Assembly: GCA_934546685.1 (NCBI GenBank)
Contig: CAKTEB010000097.1
Coordinates: 1 to 7,794 of the forward strand
Source: an uncultured Oscillospiraceae bacterium
Lineage (GTDB): Bacteria > Bacillota > Clostridia > Oscillospirales > Oscillospiraceae
Reading direction: 5' to 3'
DNA length: 7,794 nucleotides
Part shown: piece by piece, positions 1-5,593 of the stretch
Layout of the letters: every line of letters starts with the position of its first letter
How positions within the stretch are numbered: position 1 is the stretch's first letter
Translations under genes and position numbers: made by a program
The notes under the pieces: generated by a model
Seen by the model: the letters and a program-made list of their open reading frames with translations, nothing else
What the model was told of the DNA's origin: nothing
Database searches by the model: none

Positions 1-180
1 ACCGAGGACAATGGCAGCGTCAGCGCTTTGGTGCCCCTGACCGTCACCAACACCCGCGGCTTTGACCTGCCCAAGACCGGCGGCAGAGGTAATGCGCTGA
101 TCTACGGGTTGGGCATTGCGGCGCTGCTGACCGCTGGCAGCATCACCGTGTTCTATCTCCGTAAGCGCCGCCATGGGTAA
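1..180 (+). CDS. LPXTG-anchored surface/pilin-like protein, C-terminal end (partial)
   Basis: This is the 3' end of a gene that begins outside the window; 59 codons are visible in frame 1, ending in TAA at 178-180. They encode a complete Gram-positive cell-wall sorting signal: LPKTGG at about nt 67-84, a hydrophobic segment (about 97-153) and a positively charged tail (RKRRHG). The protein would be exported, held in the membrane by this tail, cut between Thr and Gly by a sortase and linked to peptidoglycan or to another pilin. The stretch before the motif (VPLTVTNTRGFDLPKTGG) resembles the last strand of a Cna B-type/SpaA-like domain, as in many pilins and ICE adhesins, but too little is visible to name the protein. 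The gene overlaps the sortase gene by 8 nt, suggesting that the sortase is dedicated to it. Confidence 0.85.
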   Translation, partial: TEDNGSVSALVPLTVTNTRGFDLPKTGGRGNALIYGLGIAALLTAGSITVFYLRKRRHG

Positions 181-865
181 GCGAACCATCCTTTTGATTC
201 TGGCTGGGTGCATCTTCTTAGGAGGATGCGCCCTGCTGGCTTATCCCAGAGTGAGTCAGTGGCTCAACAATCTTCATCAGTCCGAGGTCATTGCGGATTA
301 TTCCAGCGCCGTGGATGGGCTGGACGATGAAGAAGTCCAGCGGGAGCTAAAACGTGCCGAGGACTACAACGATCAGCTGACGGAAACCGTGGCGCTGAAC
401 GATCCCTTTGAAACAAAGCTCACAGAGAATGACCAATACTCAACACTCTTGAACTTCACCACCGAAGGGGTCATGGGCTACATAGAAATTCCGAAAATCA
501 ACGTCCTATTACCCATCTACCACGGGGTCAGCAGCGGTGTTTTGTCAAAAGGTATCGGCCACTTACCGGAAACATCTCTCCCTGTTGGTGGCGAAAGCAC
601 CCATTGCGTGCTGGCAGGTCATTCTGGCATGAGCAATGCGCGGCTGTTCACCGACCTCCCAAAGCTGGAGAATGGCGACGTTTTCTATCTCCACATCTAT
701 AACAAAACCCTTACCTATACCGTGGATCAGGTCAAAAAAGTGCTGCCCACGGATACCTCTGACCTGACCATCGTGGACGGCGAGGACTATGTGACCCTTG
801 TGACCTGTGTGCCCATAGCGGTGAATAGTCACCGACTGCTGGTCAGAGGGATAAGAACAGTATAA
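173..865 (+). CDS. Class C-type sortase (transpeptidase for the upstream LPXTG protein)
   Basis: 230-residue membrane-anchored cysteine transpeptidase that would cleave LPXTG-type signals and attach the protein to the wall or a pilus. An N-terminal hydrophobic segment (about residues 5-23) follows MGKR and is the only membrane segment; many class C sortases carry a second one at the C-terminus, absent here. The catalytic triad is visible: His150 in LAGHSG, Cys212 in TLVTC, Arg221 in SHRLLVRG. The blocks LPVGG (136-140) and VNSHRLLVRG fit class C pilin sortases, and DPF at 77-79 matches the inhibitory lid motif of that class. The start overlaps the upstream stop by 8 nt without a good Shine-Dalgarno site, so translation is probably coupled. 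LAGC at residues 10-13 looks like a lipobox but follows a very short hydrophobic stretch. A terminator follows the gene. Confidence 0.9.
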   Translation: MGKRTILLILAGCIFLGGCALLAYPRVSQWLNNLHQSEVIADYSSAVDGLDDEEVQRELKRAEDYNDQLTETVALNDPFETKLTENDQYSTLLNFTTEGVMGYIEIPKINVLLPIYHGVSSGVLSKGIGHLPETSLPVGGESTHCVLAGHSGMSNARLFTDLPKLENGDVFYLHIYNKTLTYTVDQVKKVLPTDTSDLTIVDGEDYVTLVTCVPIAVNSHRLLVRGIRTV

Positions 866-892
866 CGGAACAACAGAATAAGAAAAAACACT

Positions 893-925
893 GGGGCGGG
901 GATCTTCGGATTTCCGCCCCTTTTT
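893..925 (+). terminator. Rho-independent terminator after the sortase gene
   Basis: Inverted repeat 893-904 / 909-920 forms a 12-bp stem with two G-U wobbles, closed by a TTCG tetraloop (905-908) flanked by C and G, the hyperstable cUUCGg type. Five T residues (921-925) follow. It separates the surface protein/sortase unit from the winged-helix gene, whose Shine-Dalgarno site starts only 7 nt after the T-run, so it could also act as an attenuator for downstream genes. Confidence 0.88.
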
Positions 926-945
926 GCGTACAGGAGGAAAAAATC

Positions 946-1782
946 ATGGCTGTATTTCGTGTAGAAAAAACAAAGGATTTCACCATCATGAGCAATTACC
1001 ATCTGCGGGACAAGAACCTGTCCTTGAAAGCCAAGGGCCTGCTGTCCCAGATGCTGTCTCTGCCGGAGAAATGGGATTATACCCTGGCGGGGCTCGCTCA
1101 CATCAACAAGGAGAGCAAGGACGCCATCCGCACCACCATTCTGGAGCTGGAAAAGGCCGGGTATATCACCCGGCACCAGACTACCACGGAGGGCGGCAGA
1201 TTCGGCAGCAATGAGTATGTGATCCGGGAGCGTCCGTTGCCGCACGAACCGTTGACGGAAAATCCGACAACGGTACTTCCGCAGACGGCTGCGCCGATGC
1301 CGGAGAATCCAACGCAATTAAATACTAATCCATCCAAAACAGAAAAAGAAAATACGGAATTATCAAGTACCGATTCCCTTCCCATCAGCCAGAAGCGGAA
1401 TCGAACCGAAGTGACCGCCGCAGAGATGCGGAGCTATCGTGAGATCATCGCCCAGAACATCTCCTACGACCTGCTTTGTCAGGAATATCCCCACCAGCAG
1501 GAGCAGTTGGAGGAAATCCTGGTGATCCTGGAGGAAACCGTCTGTACCACGCGCCAGACCGTGCGGGTGGCAGGCAACAACTTCCCGGCAGAGGTGGTCA
1601 AAGGTCGGCTCATGAAGCTCACCGCGGAGCACATCCGCTTTGTGCTGGGCTGTCTCAGCCAAAACACCACGAAGATCCGCAACATCCGGCAGTACCTCCT
1701 GACCACCCTGTACAACGCACCCACCACCATCGACAACTACTACGCCGCCATGGTCAGTCACGATCTGGCGGCTCAAACGTGA
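946..1782 (+). CDS. Winged-helix replication-initiator-like protein with DUF6017-type C-terminus
   Basis: 278-residue protein with two regions. Residues 1-95 are a winged-helix DNA-binding domain of the kind seen at the N-terminus of RepA-like initiators and ICE helix-turn-helix proteins (MAVFRVEKTKDFTIMSNYHL start, then LSLKAKGLLSQMLSLPEKWDYT and a recognition helix near INKESKDAIRTTILELEKAGYI). Residues 96-158 are a Pro/Thr/Asn-rich linker. Residues 159-275 (from EMRSYREIIAQNISYDLL to TIDNYYAAMVSHDLA) match my memory of DUF6017, which ends many Tn1549-type ICE proteins. The role is probably element replication or its control, acting at an origin; no origin is identified here. The start has AGGAGG at 932-937. 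The ssb remnant follows after 13 nt, in line with a replication gene cluster. Confidence 0.82.
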   Translation: MAVFRVEKTKDFTIMSNYHLRDKNLSLKAKGLLSQMLSLPEKWDYTLAGLAHINKESKDAIRTTILELEKAGYITRHQTTTEGGRFGSNEYVIRERPLPHEPLTENPTTVLPQTAAPMPENPTQLNTNPSKTEKENTELSSTDSLPISQKRNRTEVTAAEMRSYREIIAQNISYDLLCQEYPHQQEQLEEILVILEETVCTTRQTVRVAGNNFPAEVVKGRLMKLTAEHIRFVLGCLSQNTTKIRNIRQYLLTTLYNAPTTIDNYYAAMVSHDLAAQT

Positions 1783-1795
1783 AAGGAGACACTAA

Positions 1796-1963
1796 ATGCT
1801 TAGTATTTTCGTAATTGGCCGCGTGGCCAAGGAAGCCAGTCCCAAACCAGATGCTAAACAACCCGCCAGCACTCCCATGCTGACGGGCTATTGTACGTTT
1901 ACCTGGTATTTGTCACCCAAATATCCATTTCATCTCTGGTTGGAACCTCAAACTCCGCATTGA
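1796..1963 (+). pseudogene. Truncated single-stranded DNA-binding protein gene (5' remnant)
   Basis: A good start (AAAGGAG at 1782-1788, ATG at 1796) opens a 55-codon frame ending at TGA 1961-1963. The first ~20 residues, MLSIFVIGRVAKEASPKPDA, resemble the first strand of OB-fold SSB proteins of ICEs (MLxIxVxGRVxKxxE type), which usually continue to 110-150 residues. From about 1855 the frame runs into the terminator and then the 3' end of the oppositely oriented kinase gene, so the rest is not expected to be SSB sequence. SSB would protect single-stranded DNA during element replication or transfer; this copy should be non-functional. The family call rests on a short match, so it is moderate; the gene order (winged-helix protein, SSB, ParM) supports it. 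Confidence 0.5.
1855..1892 (-). terminator. Rho-independent terminator of the minus-strand kinase gene
   Basis: Read on the minus strand, 1887-1878 (CCCGTCAGCA) pairs with 1871-1862 (TGCTGGCGGG) with one G-U wobble and a 6-nt loop. The stem extends by five weaker pairs (1892-1888 with 1861-1857), and the T-rich tail TTGTTT is at 1861-1856. It begins 7 nt after the kinase stop codon. On the plus strand the core stem has a C-A mismatch and no good T-run, so it is directional. It lies inside the ssb remnant frame, which places the left edge of the inserted unit at or before about 1855. Confidence 0.75.
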
Positions 1964-2906
1964 TCTCCTGCATTTTTGCCGCATCAATTTGGAATTCAGG
2001 GTGCCCTTCCGCAATTACTTCCCGGTTTCTGTCTGCAATGTTTTGCACCCAAACCGAATCCGAAATATCCATGTAGCACCAGTAGGGCGTTATGCACATA
2101 TTCCGGAACACCTCGGAGACATACTGCCGCTCCCTTTTGCTCCAAAACCCGAAGTCCAGCACCACATTTGCGCCGCATCGTGAAATCTCAGTGGCAAGCT
2201 CATACAAACAATATTGCAGCTTGGGAATGAGGCTGCTGTGGAAATCATCGAAATAATCAAGCCCAAGCTGTTCCACAAAGTCATCCTGCGACAGCAAAAC
2301 CGTACGCCCGTCCTTTAGCAGTGTTTTGGCATAGTGACTTTTTCCGCTGGCAATCTTGCCGCACAGTAAAAATACATCGCCGGGCTTGCGTGCATCCTGC
2401 CTGCGTGGAAGCAGGCTTATTTGAGCAGGATCCGTAACCACAATGTTCATTTCAGACAGCACAGGCGGCTGGAACTGTTCCTCTATTTTTGAGCGCAGTC
2501 CCGCATCCACATAGTATGCCTGTTCGGTTCCGGATACGACTGCACGATTGCGCAGCCTGATATTCCGTTCCCATGTCTGCTCATCACAATTCATGTAAAT
2601 CCACTGCATCGGAGTTTGTCTAGTGCGGAAAAATTCCCGCACTTGCACCCGCTCCTGTGCTGTCCAATACCCAAAGTCTGTGATACTGGGGATATCGCAG
2701 TGGGCTAGCGCCAAAGCAATTTGGTGCAAAAACTGCTCGATCCTCGGAACCAGCACCTCATGCGCATCTTCGATACAATCTAGTCCTGCTGTGAGCATAA
2801 TGTGATCCACGGATAAAGTGACTGCCTGTAGCTGCTCTGCTAAATGACCGGCAAAGAACGTTTTACCGCTGCAAATCTTCCCACAAATAAGATATACCTT
2901 TTCCAT
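1899..2906 (-). CDS. Tandem-duplicated P-loop kinase (AAA_33 / zeta-toxin-like fold)
   Basis: 335-residue cytoplasmic protein made of two similar ~160-residue kinase modules. Module 1 (1-160): P-loop GKICSGKT (9-16), TDFGYW (76-81), RLRNR (117-121), end motif EMNIVVTDP (152-160). Module 2 (176-335): P-loop GKIASGKS (183-190), LSQDDF (205-210), LDFGFW (250-255), DRNRE (292-296), end motif EMDIWVTNTR (326-335). This is the pattern of AAA_33 kinases, related to chloramphenicol phosphotransferase, zeta toxin and polynucleotide kinase: a P-loop for ATP, an Asp in DFG[FY]W as likely catalytic base, and a lid arginine in RNR. Both P-loops look intact. The substrate is unknown; a small-molecule, nucleotide or sugar phosphotransferase is plausible. 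The gene runs against its neighbours, looks less GC-rich than they do, and has AGGAGG at 2911-2916. It has its own promoter, leader and terminator. Confidence 0.85.
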   Translation of the reverse strand: MEKVYLICGKICSGKTFFAGHLAEQLQAVTLSVDHIMLTAGLDCIEDAHEVLVPRIEQFLHQIALALAHCDIPSITDFGYWTAQERVQVREFFRTRQTPMQWIYMNCDEQTWERNIRLRNRAVVSGTEQAYYVDAGLRSKIEEQFQPPVLSEMNIVVTDPAQISLLPRRQDARKPGDVFLLCGKIASGKSHYAKTLLKDGRTVLLSQDDFVEQLGLDYFDDFHSSLIPKLQYCLYELATEISRCGANVVLDFGFWSKRERQYVSEVFRNMCITPYWCYMDISDSVWVQNIADRNREVIAEGHPEFQIDAAKMQEINAEFEVPTRDEMDIWVTNTR

Positions 2907-3000
2907 AGTGCCTCCTATAAAGTAGATTCTTATTCAGCGGCAGCAGTTCGCATATGCAGGTCACCTCCATCATAGTTGTATACATTCGGAAAAGGTATAT
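2892..3000 (-). promoter_or_regulatory. 5' leader with long-range 13-bp inverted repeat covering the kinase start codon
   Basis: 2988-3000 (GGAAAAGGTATAT on the plus strand) is the exact reverse complement of 2892-2904. In the kinase mRNA the early leader segment AUAUACCUUUUCC can pair with the G of the AUG plus codons 2-5; one more U-G pair would include the U of the AUG. The arms are separated by 83 nt holding the leader ORF, its Shine-Dalgarno site and the kinase Shine-Dalgarno site. Such a helix would block the start codon and could be opened or re-formed by ribosome traffic or a ligand. A 13-bp perfect repeat at this distance is unlikely by chance. The regulatory role is inference. Confidence 0.6.
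2930..2953 (-). CDS. Seven-codon leader ORF (MRTAAAE) upstream of the kinase gene
   Basis: On the minus strand a near-perfect Shine-Dalgarno sequence GGAGGTGA (2968-2961) precedes ATG (2953-2951) by 7 nt; seven codons, M R T A A A E, end at TAA (2932-2930). The kinase Shine-Dalgarno site begins 13 nt after this stop. Strong ribosome binding for such a short frame, placed in the loop of the long-range inverted repeat, resembles the leader peptides of translational attenuators ahead of inducible resistance genes. An alternative is chance, or a second frame: two ATGs at about 2972-2967 would lead into a longer overlapping frame without its own good ribosome site. Confidence 0.4.
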   Translation of the reverse strand: MRTAAAE

Positions 3001-3012
3001 TGTGTTAATTCG

Positions 3013-3041
3013 ATTATAGCATGCGAGTAGAAAAGAAGCAA
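3013..3041 (-). promoter_or_regulatory. Promoter of the kinase gene (extended -10)
   Basis: On the minus strand, TTGCTT (3041-3036) and TATAAT (3018-3013) are separated by exactly 17 nt, and the -10 box is preceded by TGC, giving the extended form TGCTATAAT (3021-3013). Transcription would start near 3006 and make a leader of about 100 nt before the kinase ATG. The consensus -10 compensates for a weak -35. Confidence 0.7.
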
Positions 3042-3078
3042 GGAAGTACACAACGTCCGCGGAAAAAGGTGTCGTAAA

Positions 3079-3816
3079 ATGACGAACCCTATTATCATCG
3101 CCATGGAGCTGGAGGCCAGGAAACTGCCCGGAGAAACGGAAGTGATCCTGGCGGCAGGGCTGCCCCTGACCAGCTTTGGCAGGGACAAGAAAGCGTTTCG
3201 TCAGTACCTTCTGCGTGACGGAAAGCCCTTGGATTTCCGCTATGAGGGCCGTCCTTACCGGATCACCATCAAGGATGTGCAGCTGTTCCCCCAGGGCTAT
3301 TCCGCAGTCATCTGGCAGCCGGAGCTGTTGGAGCAGCCCTCGGTGATCGTGGCAGACATCGGCGGCTGGACGGTAGATCTAATGGAGATAGATAATCAAG
3401 TGCCAAACGCCGCTACCTGCCGGAGCTTGGAGCTTGGCGTGATTCGGTGCTTGAATGAGATCTCCGAGCAGCTCCGGCGTACCCTTGGCCTGTCCCTTAC
3501 CAACGCCCAGATTGAAAGTGTGCTCCGTGGAGCGTCCAGCAGCTTGTCCAGAGAAGTGCGGGAGCTCATCCAGAAGGAGGCAGAGCGATATGCATCCCGC
3601 CTCCTTTCCGCTATCCAGGAGTGCGGCATGGACTACCGGGCCATGCCCATGGTGGTGCTGGGCGGCGGCGCTTCGATCCTGGCTCGCCATGTGTCGCCCC
3701 GTGCGGGCTTGTGTGGGCTTTTCACCCTGGAGGACGACAAGCGGAACGCCCAGGGGTTTCAGCGCCTGTGTGAGCAAATGTTGGGGCGTGGCGAAAGAGA
3801 AGGAGATGATCTATGA
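3079..3816 (+). pseudogene. ParM-like plasmid-segregation actin, N-terminally truncated
   Basis: The 245-codon frame encodes the middle and C-terminal parts of a ParM/StbA-like actin ATPase. Seen: VILAAGLPLTSFGRDKKAFRQYL (22-44), FPQGYSAV (70-77), the phosphate-2 loop DIGGWTVD (93-100), the adenosine motif VVLGGGAS (192-199) and a typical ending NAQGF (223-227). The family usually has ~320-340 residues and starts with a DxGxxxxK phosphate-1 loop; that loop and roughly the first 80-90 residues are missing. Recognisable similarity starts near residue 6, and an in-frame TAG lies at 3028. The ATG at 3079 has only a weak AGGTG (3067-3071). ParM filaments push element copies apart at division; without the phosphate-1 loop this copy should not bind ATP properly. 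The loss faces the kinase unit. Confidence 0.8.
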
Positions 3817-3874
3817 CTTGAACATTCTAAATGATACAATTCCCCATTTCAAAGAAGCCGGTGATACTTTATGA
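3806..3874 (+). CDS. Possible 22-residue ORF between parM remnant and amidoligase
   Basis: ATG at 3806 overlaps the end of the ParM frame by 11 nt and opens 22 codons (MIYDLNILNDTIPHFKEAGDTL) ending at TGA 3872-3874, which shares the ATGA overlap with the amidoligase start at 3871. The arrangement suits translational coupling, and it would fill an otherwise empty 54-nt gap. Against it: the AAGGAG at 3800-3805 abuts the ATG with no spacer. I do not recognise the peptide. It may instead be untranslated spacer. Confidence 0.25.
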   Translation: MIYDLNILNDTIPHFKEAGDTL

Positions 3875-4830
3875 TCGGCATCAAAAATCAGCAATTCGGC
3901 GTAGAAATCGAATTCACCGGCATCACCCGCCGTGAAGCCGCAAGGGCTCTGGCGGATTACTTCCACACTGCGGCAGTGTATTTAGGCGGCGGCTATGACG
4001 CCTGGGGCGTTTCCGATTCCACCGGACGGCAGTGGAAGATCATGAGCGACGGCAGCATCCGCGGGGAGCGGATGGTAAATTATCGCTACACCCACACAGC
4101 AGAGCGCAGCTACCAGGTAGAGTTTGTGACGCCTGTCCTCCATTACGAGGATACGGATCTGTTTCAGGGAGCCATCCGTACTTTGCGGCAGGCTGGCGGA
4201 AAAGTCAACACCTCCTGCGGGCTCCATGTCCATGTGGACGCCGCCAACCACAACCGGAACAGCCTCAAAAACCTCATGTCCATCATGTACTCCAAGGAGG
4301 ACATCCTGTTCAAAGCCTTGCAGGTCAACGAAAATCGTGTCCAGCAATGGTGCCAGAAAGTACGGGAGCCGATGCTGAAGAAGGCCCGGCGGCTCTCCTC
4401 CGAGGAGACCAAGGATCTCAGCAAGCTGGAGGACATCTGGTATGACGGCAATGACGGCAGCCACGAGCACTACAACTGGACAAGATATTACGCACTCAAT
4501 CTCCATTCCGTGTTCTACCGTGGGACAGTGGAATGGAGATGTTTCAATTCTACCCTCCATGCGGGCCGAGCAAAAGCCTATGTGAACCTGTGCCTCGCCA
4601 TGTCCGCCCAGGCCATCAACCAACGGAGCTCCGTCATGCGGAAAACCTTCAGCGACAACGAGCTGTTCACCTTCCGGGTCTGGCTGGTTCGCATGGGCCT
4701 TAACGGCCCGGAGTTTAAGACCACGCGGGATCATCTGCTGGCAAATCTGGAGGGGGATCGGGCCTGGAGGTACGACAAGGACAGCTATGAGTCCGCAAAG
4801 AAACGACACAAATCTGAACGTGAAAGGTGA
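3871..4830 (+). CDS. Amidoligase (Amidoligase_2 family, glutamine synthetase-like COOH-NH2 ligase)
   Basis: 319-residue cytoplasmic enzyme predicted to join a carboxylate to an amine using ATP, in the glutamine synthetase/glutamate-cysteine ligase fold superfamily. Motifs in order: FGVEIEF (9-15) with the metal-binding pair E12/E14; WKIMSDGSI (55-63) with D60; VEFVTPVL (83-90) with E84; CGLHVHVD (116-123) with H119/H121; YALNLHSVFYRGTVEWRCFNSTLH (207-230) with N210, E221 and R223. All expected active-site blocks are present, so it looks functional. The substrate is unknown; the family is predicted to modify small metabolites or peptides. GGTGA at 3860-3864 lies 6 nt before the ATG; TGA at 3862 stops any longer frame. 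It leads a set with a small unknown protein, a GGCT-like protein and MetK. Confidence 0.87.
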   Translation: MIGIKNQQFGVEIEFTGITRREAARALADYFHTAAVYLGGGYDAWGVSDSTGRQWKIMSDGSIRGERMVNYRYTHTAERSYQVEFVTPVLHYEDTDLFQGAIRTLRQAGGKVNTSCGLHVHVDAANHNRNSLKNLMSIMYSKEDILFKALQVNENRVQQWCQKVREPMLKKARRLSSEETKDLSKLEDIWYDGNDGSHEHYNWTRYYALNLHSVFYRGTVEWRCFNSTLHAGRAKAYVNLCLAMSAQAINQRSSVMRKTFSDNELFTFRVWLVRMGLNGPEFKTTRDHLLANLEGDRAWRYDKDSYESAKKRHKSERER

Positions 4831-4838
4831 GATTTTTA

Positions 4839-5081
4839 TTGAAAGTTCGTATTGAAGATCGAGATTACAGGGGTACCCCTGTGGAAATTTTGGACCAGCT
4901 CCGGATGGAAGCGGATCGGGGCATCCCCACGGTGGCGGAGTACATCCGCTTTGTGCAGGACAACATCCAGCGTATGTCCGGTCAGCCCTACACACTGGAC
5001 GGCGGCAGCACCGAGAAGCGCGCGCTGTCCCTGATCAAGCGTTTGGAGGCACTGTATGCACTGGAGGTGATGGAGGAATGA
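4839..5081 (+). CDS. Small conserved-looking ICE protein of unknown function
   Basis: I prefer the TTG start at 4839 because AAGGTGA (4824-4830) sits 8 nt upstream; this gives 80 residues starting MKVRIEDRDYRGTP. A GTG at 4827 would add four residues but would overlap that Shine-Dalgarno site. The protein begins with a likely beta-hairpin (KVRIEDRDYRGTP), then helix-forming stretches (VEILDQLRMEADRG; VAEYIRFVQDNIQRMSG; EKRALSLIKRLEALYALEVMEE). There is no signal peptide, membrane segment or cysteine. I recall similar small proteins next to amidoligase genes in ICEs but know no function. The stop overlaps the next ATG (ATGA at 5078-5081), so it is translationally coupled to the GGCT-like gene and may be a partner or adaptor of these enzymes. 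Confidence 0.75.
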   Translation: MKVRIEDRDYRGTPVEILDQLRMEADRGIPTVAEYIRFVQDNIQRMSGQPYTLDGGSTEKRALSLIKRLEALYALEVMEE

Positions 5082-5593
5082 GTGAAACGCTGTATTTTGC
5101 CTATGGCAGCAACATCAACCTCCAGCAGATGGCGGTGCGCTGTCCCGATGCCCAGGTGGTAGAGCCTGCGGTTCTGGAGGGCTATGAGCTCCTGTTCCGT
5201 GGAAATGGGAGTTCCTTTGGAGTAGCAACCATTGCGCCAAAGGAGGGCAGTCAGGTGCAGGGGCTCCTGTGGAAGATCACCCCATACTGTGAACTGAGTC
5301 TGGATATCTATGAGGGCTACCCTCGGCTCTACGAAAAGCAGGCAATCACGCTGCGCACGAAATCCGGCAAGCAGGTACAGGCCATGGTCTATGTCATGAC
5401 CCACGAGAAGGAGCGGCTTCCCACTATGCCCACTCGCAGCTACTATACCGGCATCCAGGAGGGCTTCCGGCAGAACAGCCTGCCGGAGCAAGCGCTGAAG
5501 GACGCCCTGTCCAATCTGATCCATGAGCAGCGGGCTGTGGAGCGCCGCAATTCCAAGCGCAAGGGAAAGGAGAACAATCACCATGAGAGATAA
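5078..5593 (+). CDS. Gamma-glutamylcyclotransferase-like (GGCT/AIG2) protein
   Basis: 171-residue protein of the GGCT/AIG2 fold, whose members release a gamma-glutamyl group from an amine as 5-oxoproline or act on related gamma-glutamyl amides. The substrate-binding loop is YFAYGSN (6-12) and the catalytic acid is E79 in LDIYEGYPRLYEK (75-87); both are intact. The core ends near residue 150, followed by a basic tail (RRNSKRKGKENNHHER). GGAGG lies just upstream of the ATG, which overlaps the previous stop by ATGA. The 3' end overlaps the metK start by 11 nt. Next to an amidoligase, an opposing role is plausible: the ligase forms a gamma-glutamyl-type amide and this enzyme removes or edits it. 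The actual substrate cannot be read from the sequence. Confidence 0.87.
   Translation: MSETLYFAYGSNINLQQMAVRCPDAQVVEPAVLEGYELLFRGNGSSFGVATIAPKEGSQVQGLLWKITPYCELSLDIYEGYPRLYEKQAITLRTKSGKQVQAMVYVMTHEKERLPTMPTRSYYTGIQEGFRQNSLPEQALKDALSNLIHEQRAVERRNSKRKGKENNHHER

Noticed and set aside
866..892. Promoter for the winged-helix gene near TATAAC after the sortase stop
   Set aside because: No acceptable -35 at the right distance, and it would lie upstream of a strong terminator.
829..1317. 162-codon minus-strand open frame spanning the sortase terminator
   Set aside because: Crosses a terminator and the start of the winged-helix gene; Arg-rich low-complexity start and no known motif.
1889..1903. YCTFT in the ssb remnant frame resembling the second SSB strand
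   Set aside because: This stretch lies beyond the kinase terminator and overlaps the kinase stop region, so the likeness is probably accidental.
1840..3090. Terminal or direct repeats bounding the kinase cassette
   Set aside because: Comparing the flanks by eye gave only short purine-rich similarities (around GGAAG), not a convincing repeat or target duplication.
4827..4838. GTG start for the small protein after the amidoligase
   Set aside because: The GTG is part of AAGGTGA, which is well spaced for TTG 4839.
3982..4995. 337-codon minus-strand open frame opposite the amidoligase gene
   Set aside because: Lies antisense to a gene with clear family motifs; the translation is rich in Pro, Gly, His and Cys without any recognisable domain. 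It is a GC-rich shadow.
5523..5582. Upstream in-frame ATG for metK
   Set aside because: Would add 20 residues read inside the GGCT gene before the conserved MetK N-terminus; the ATG at 5583 has a good ribosome site.
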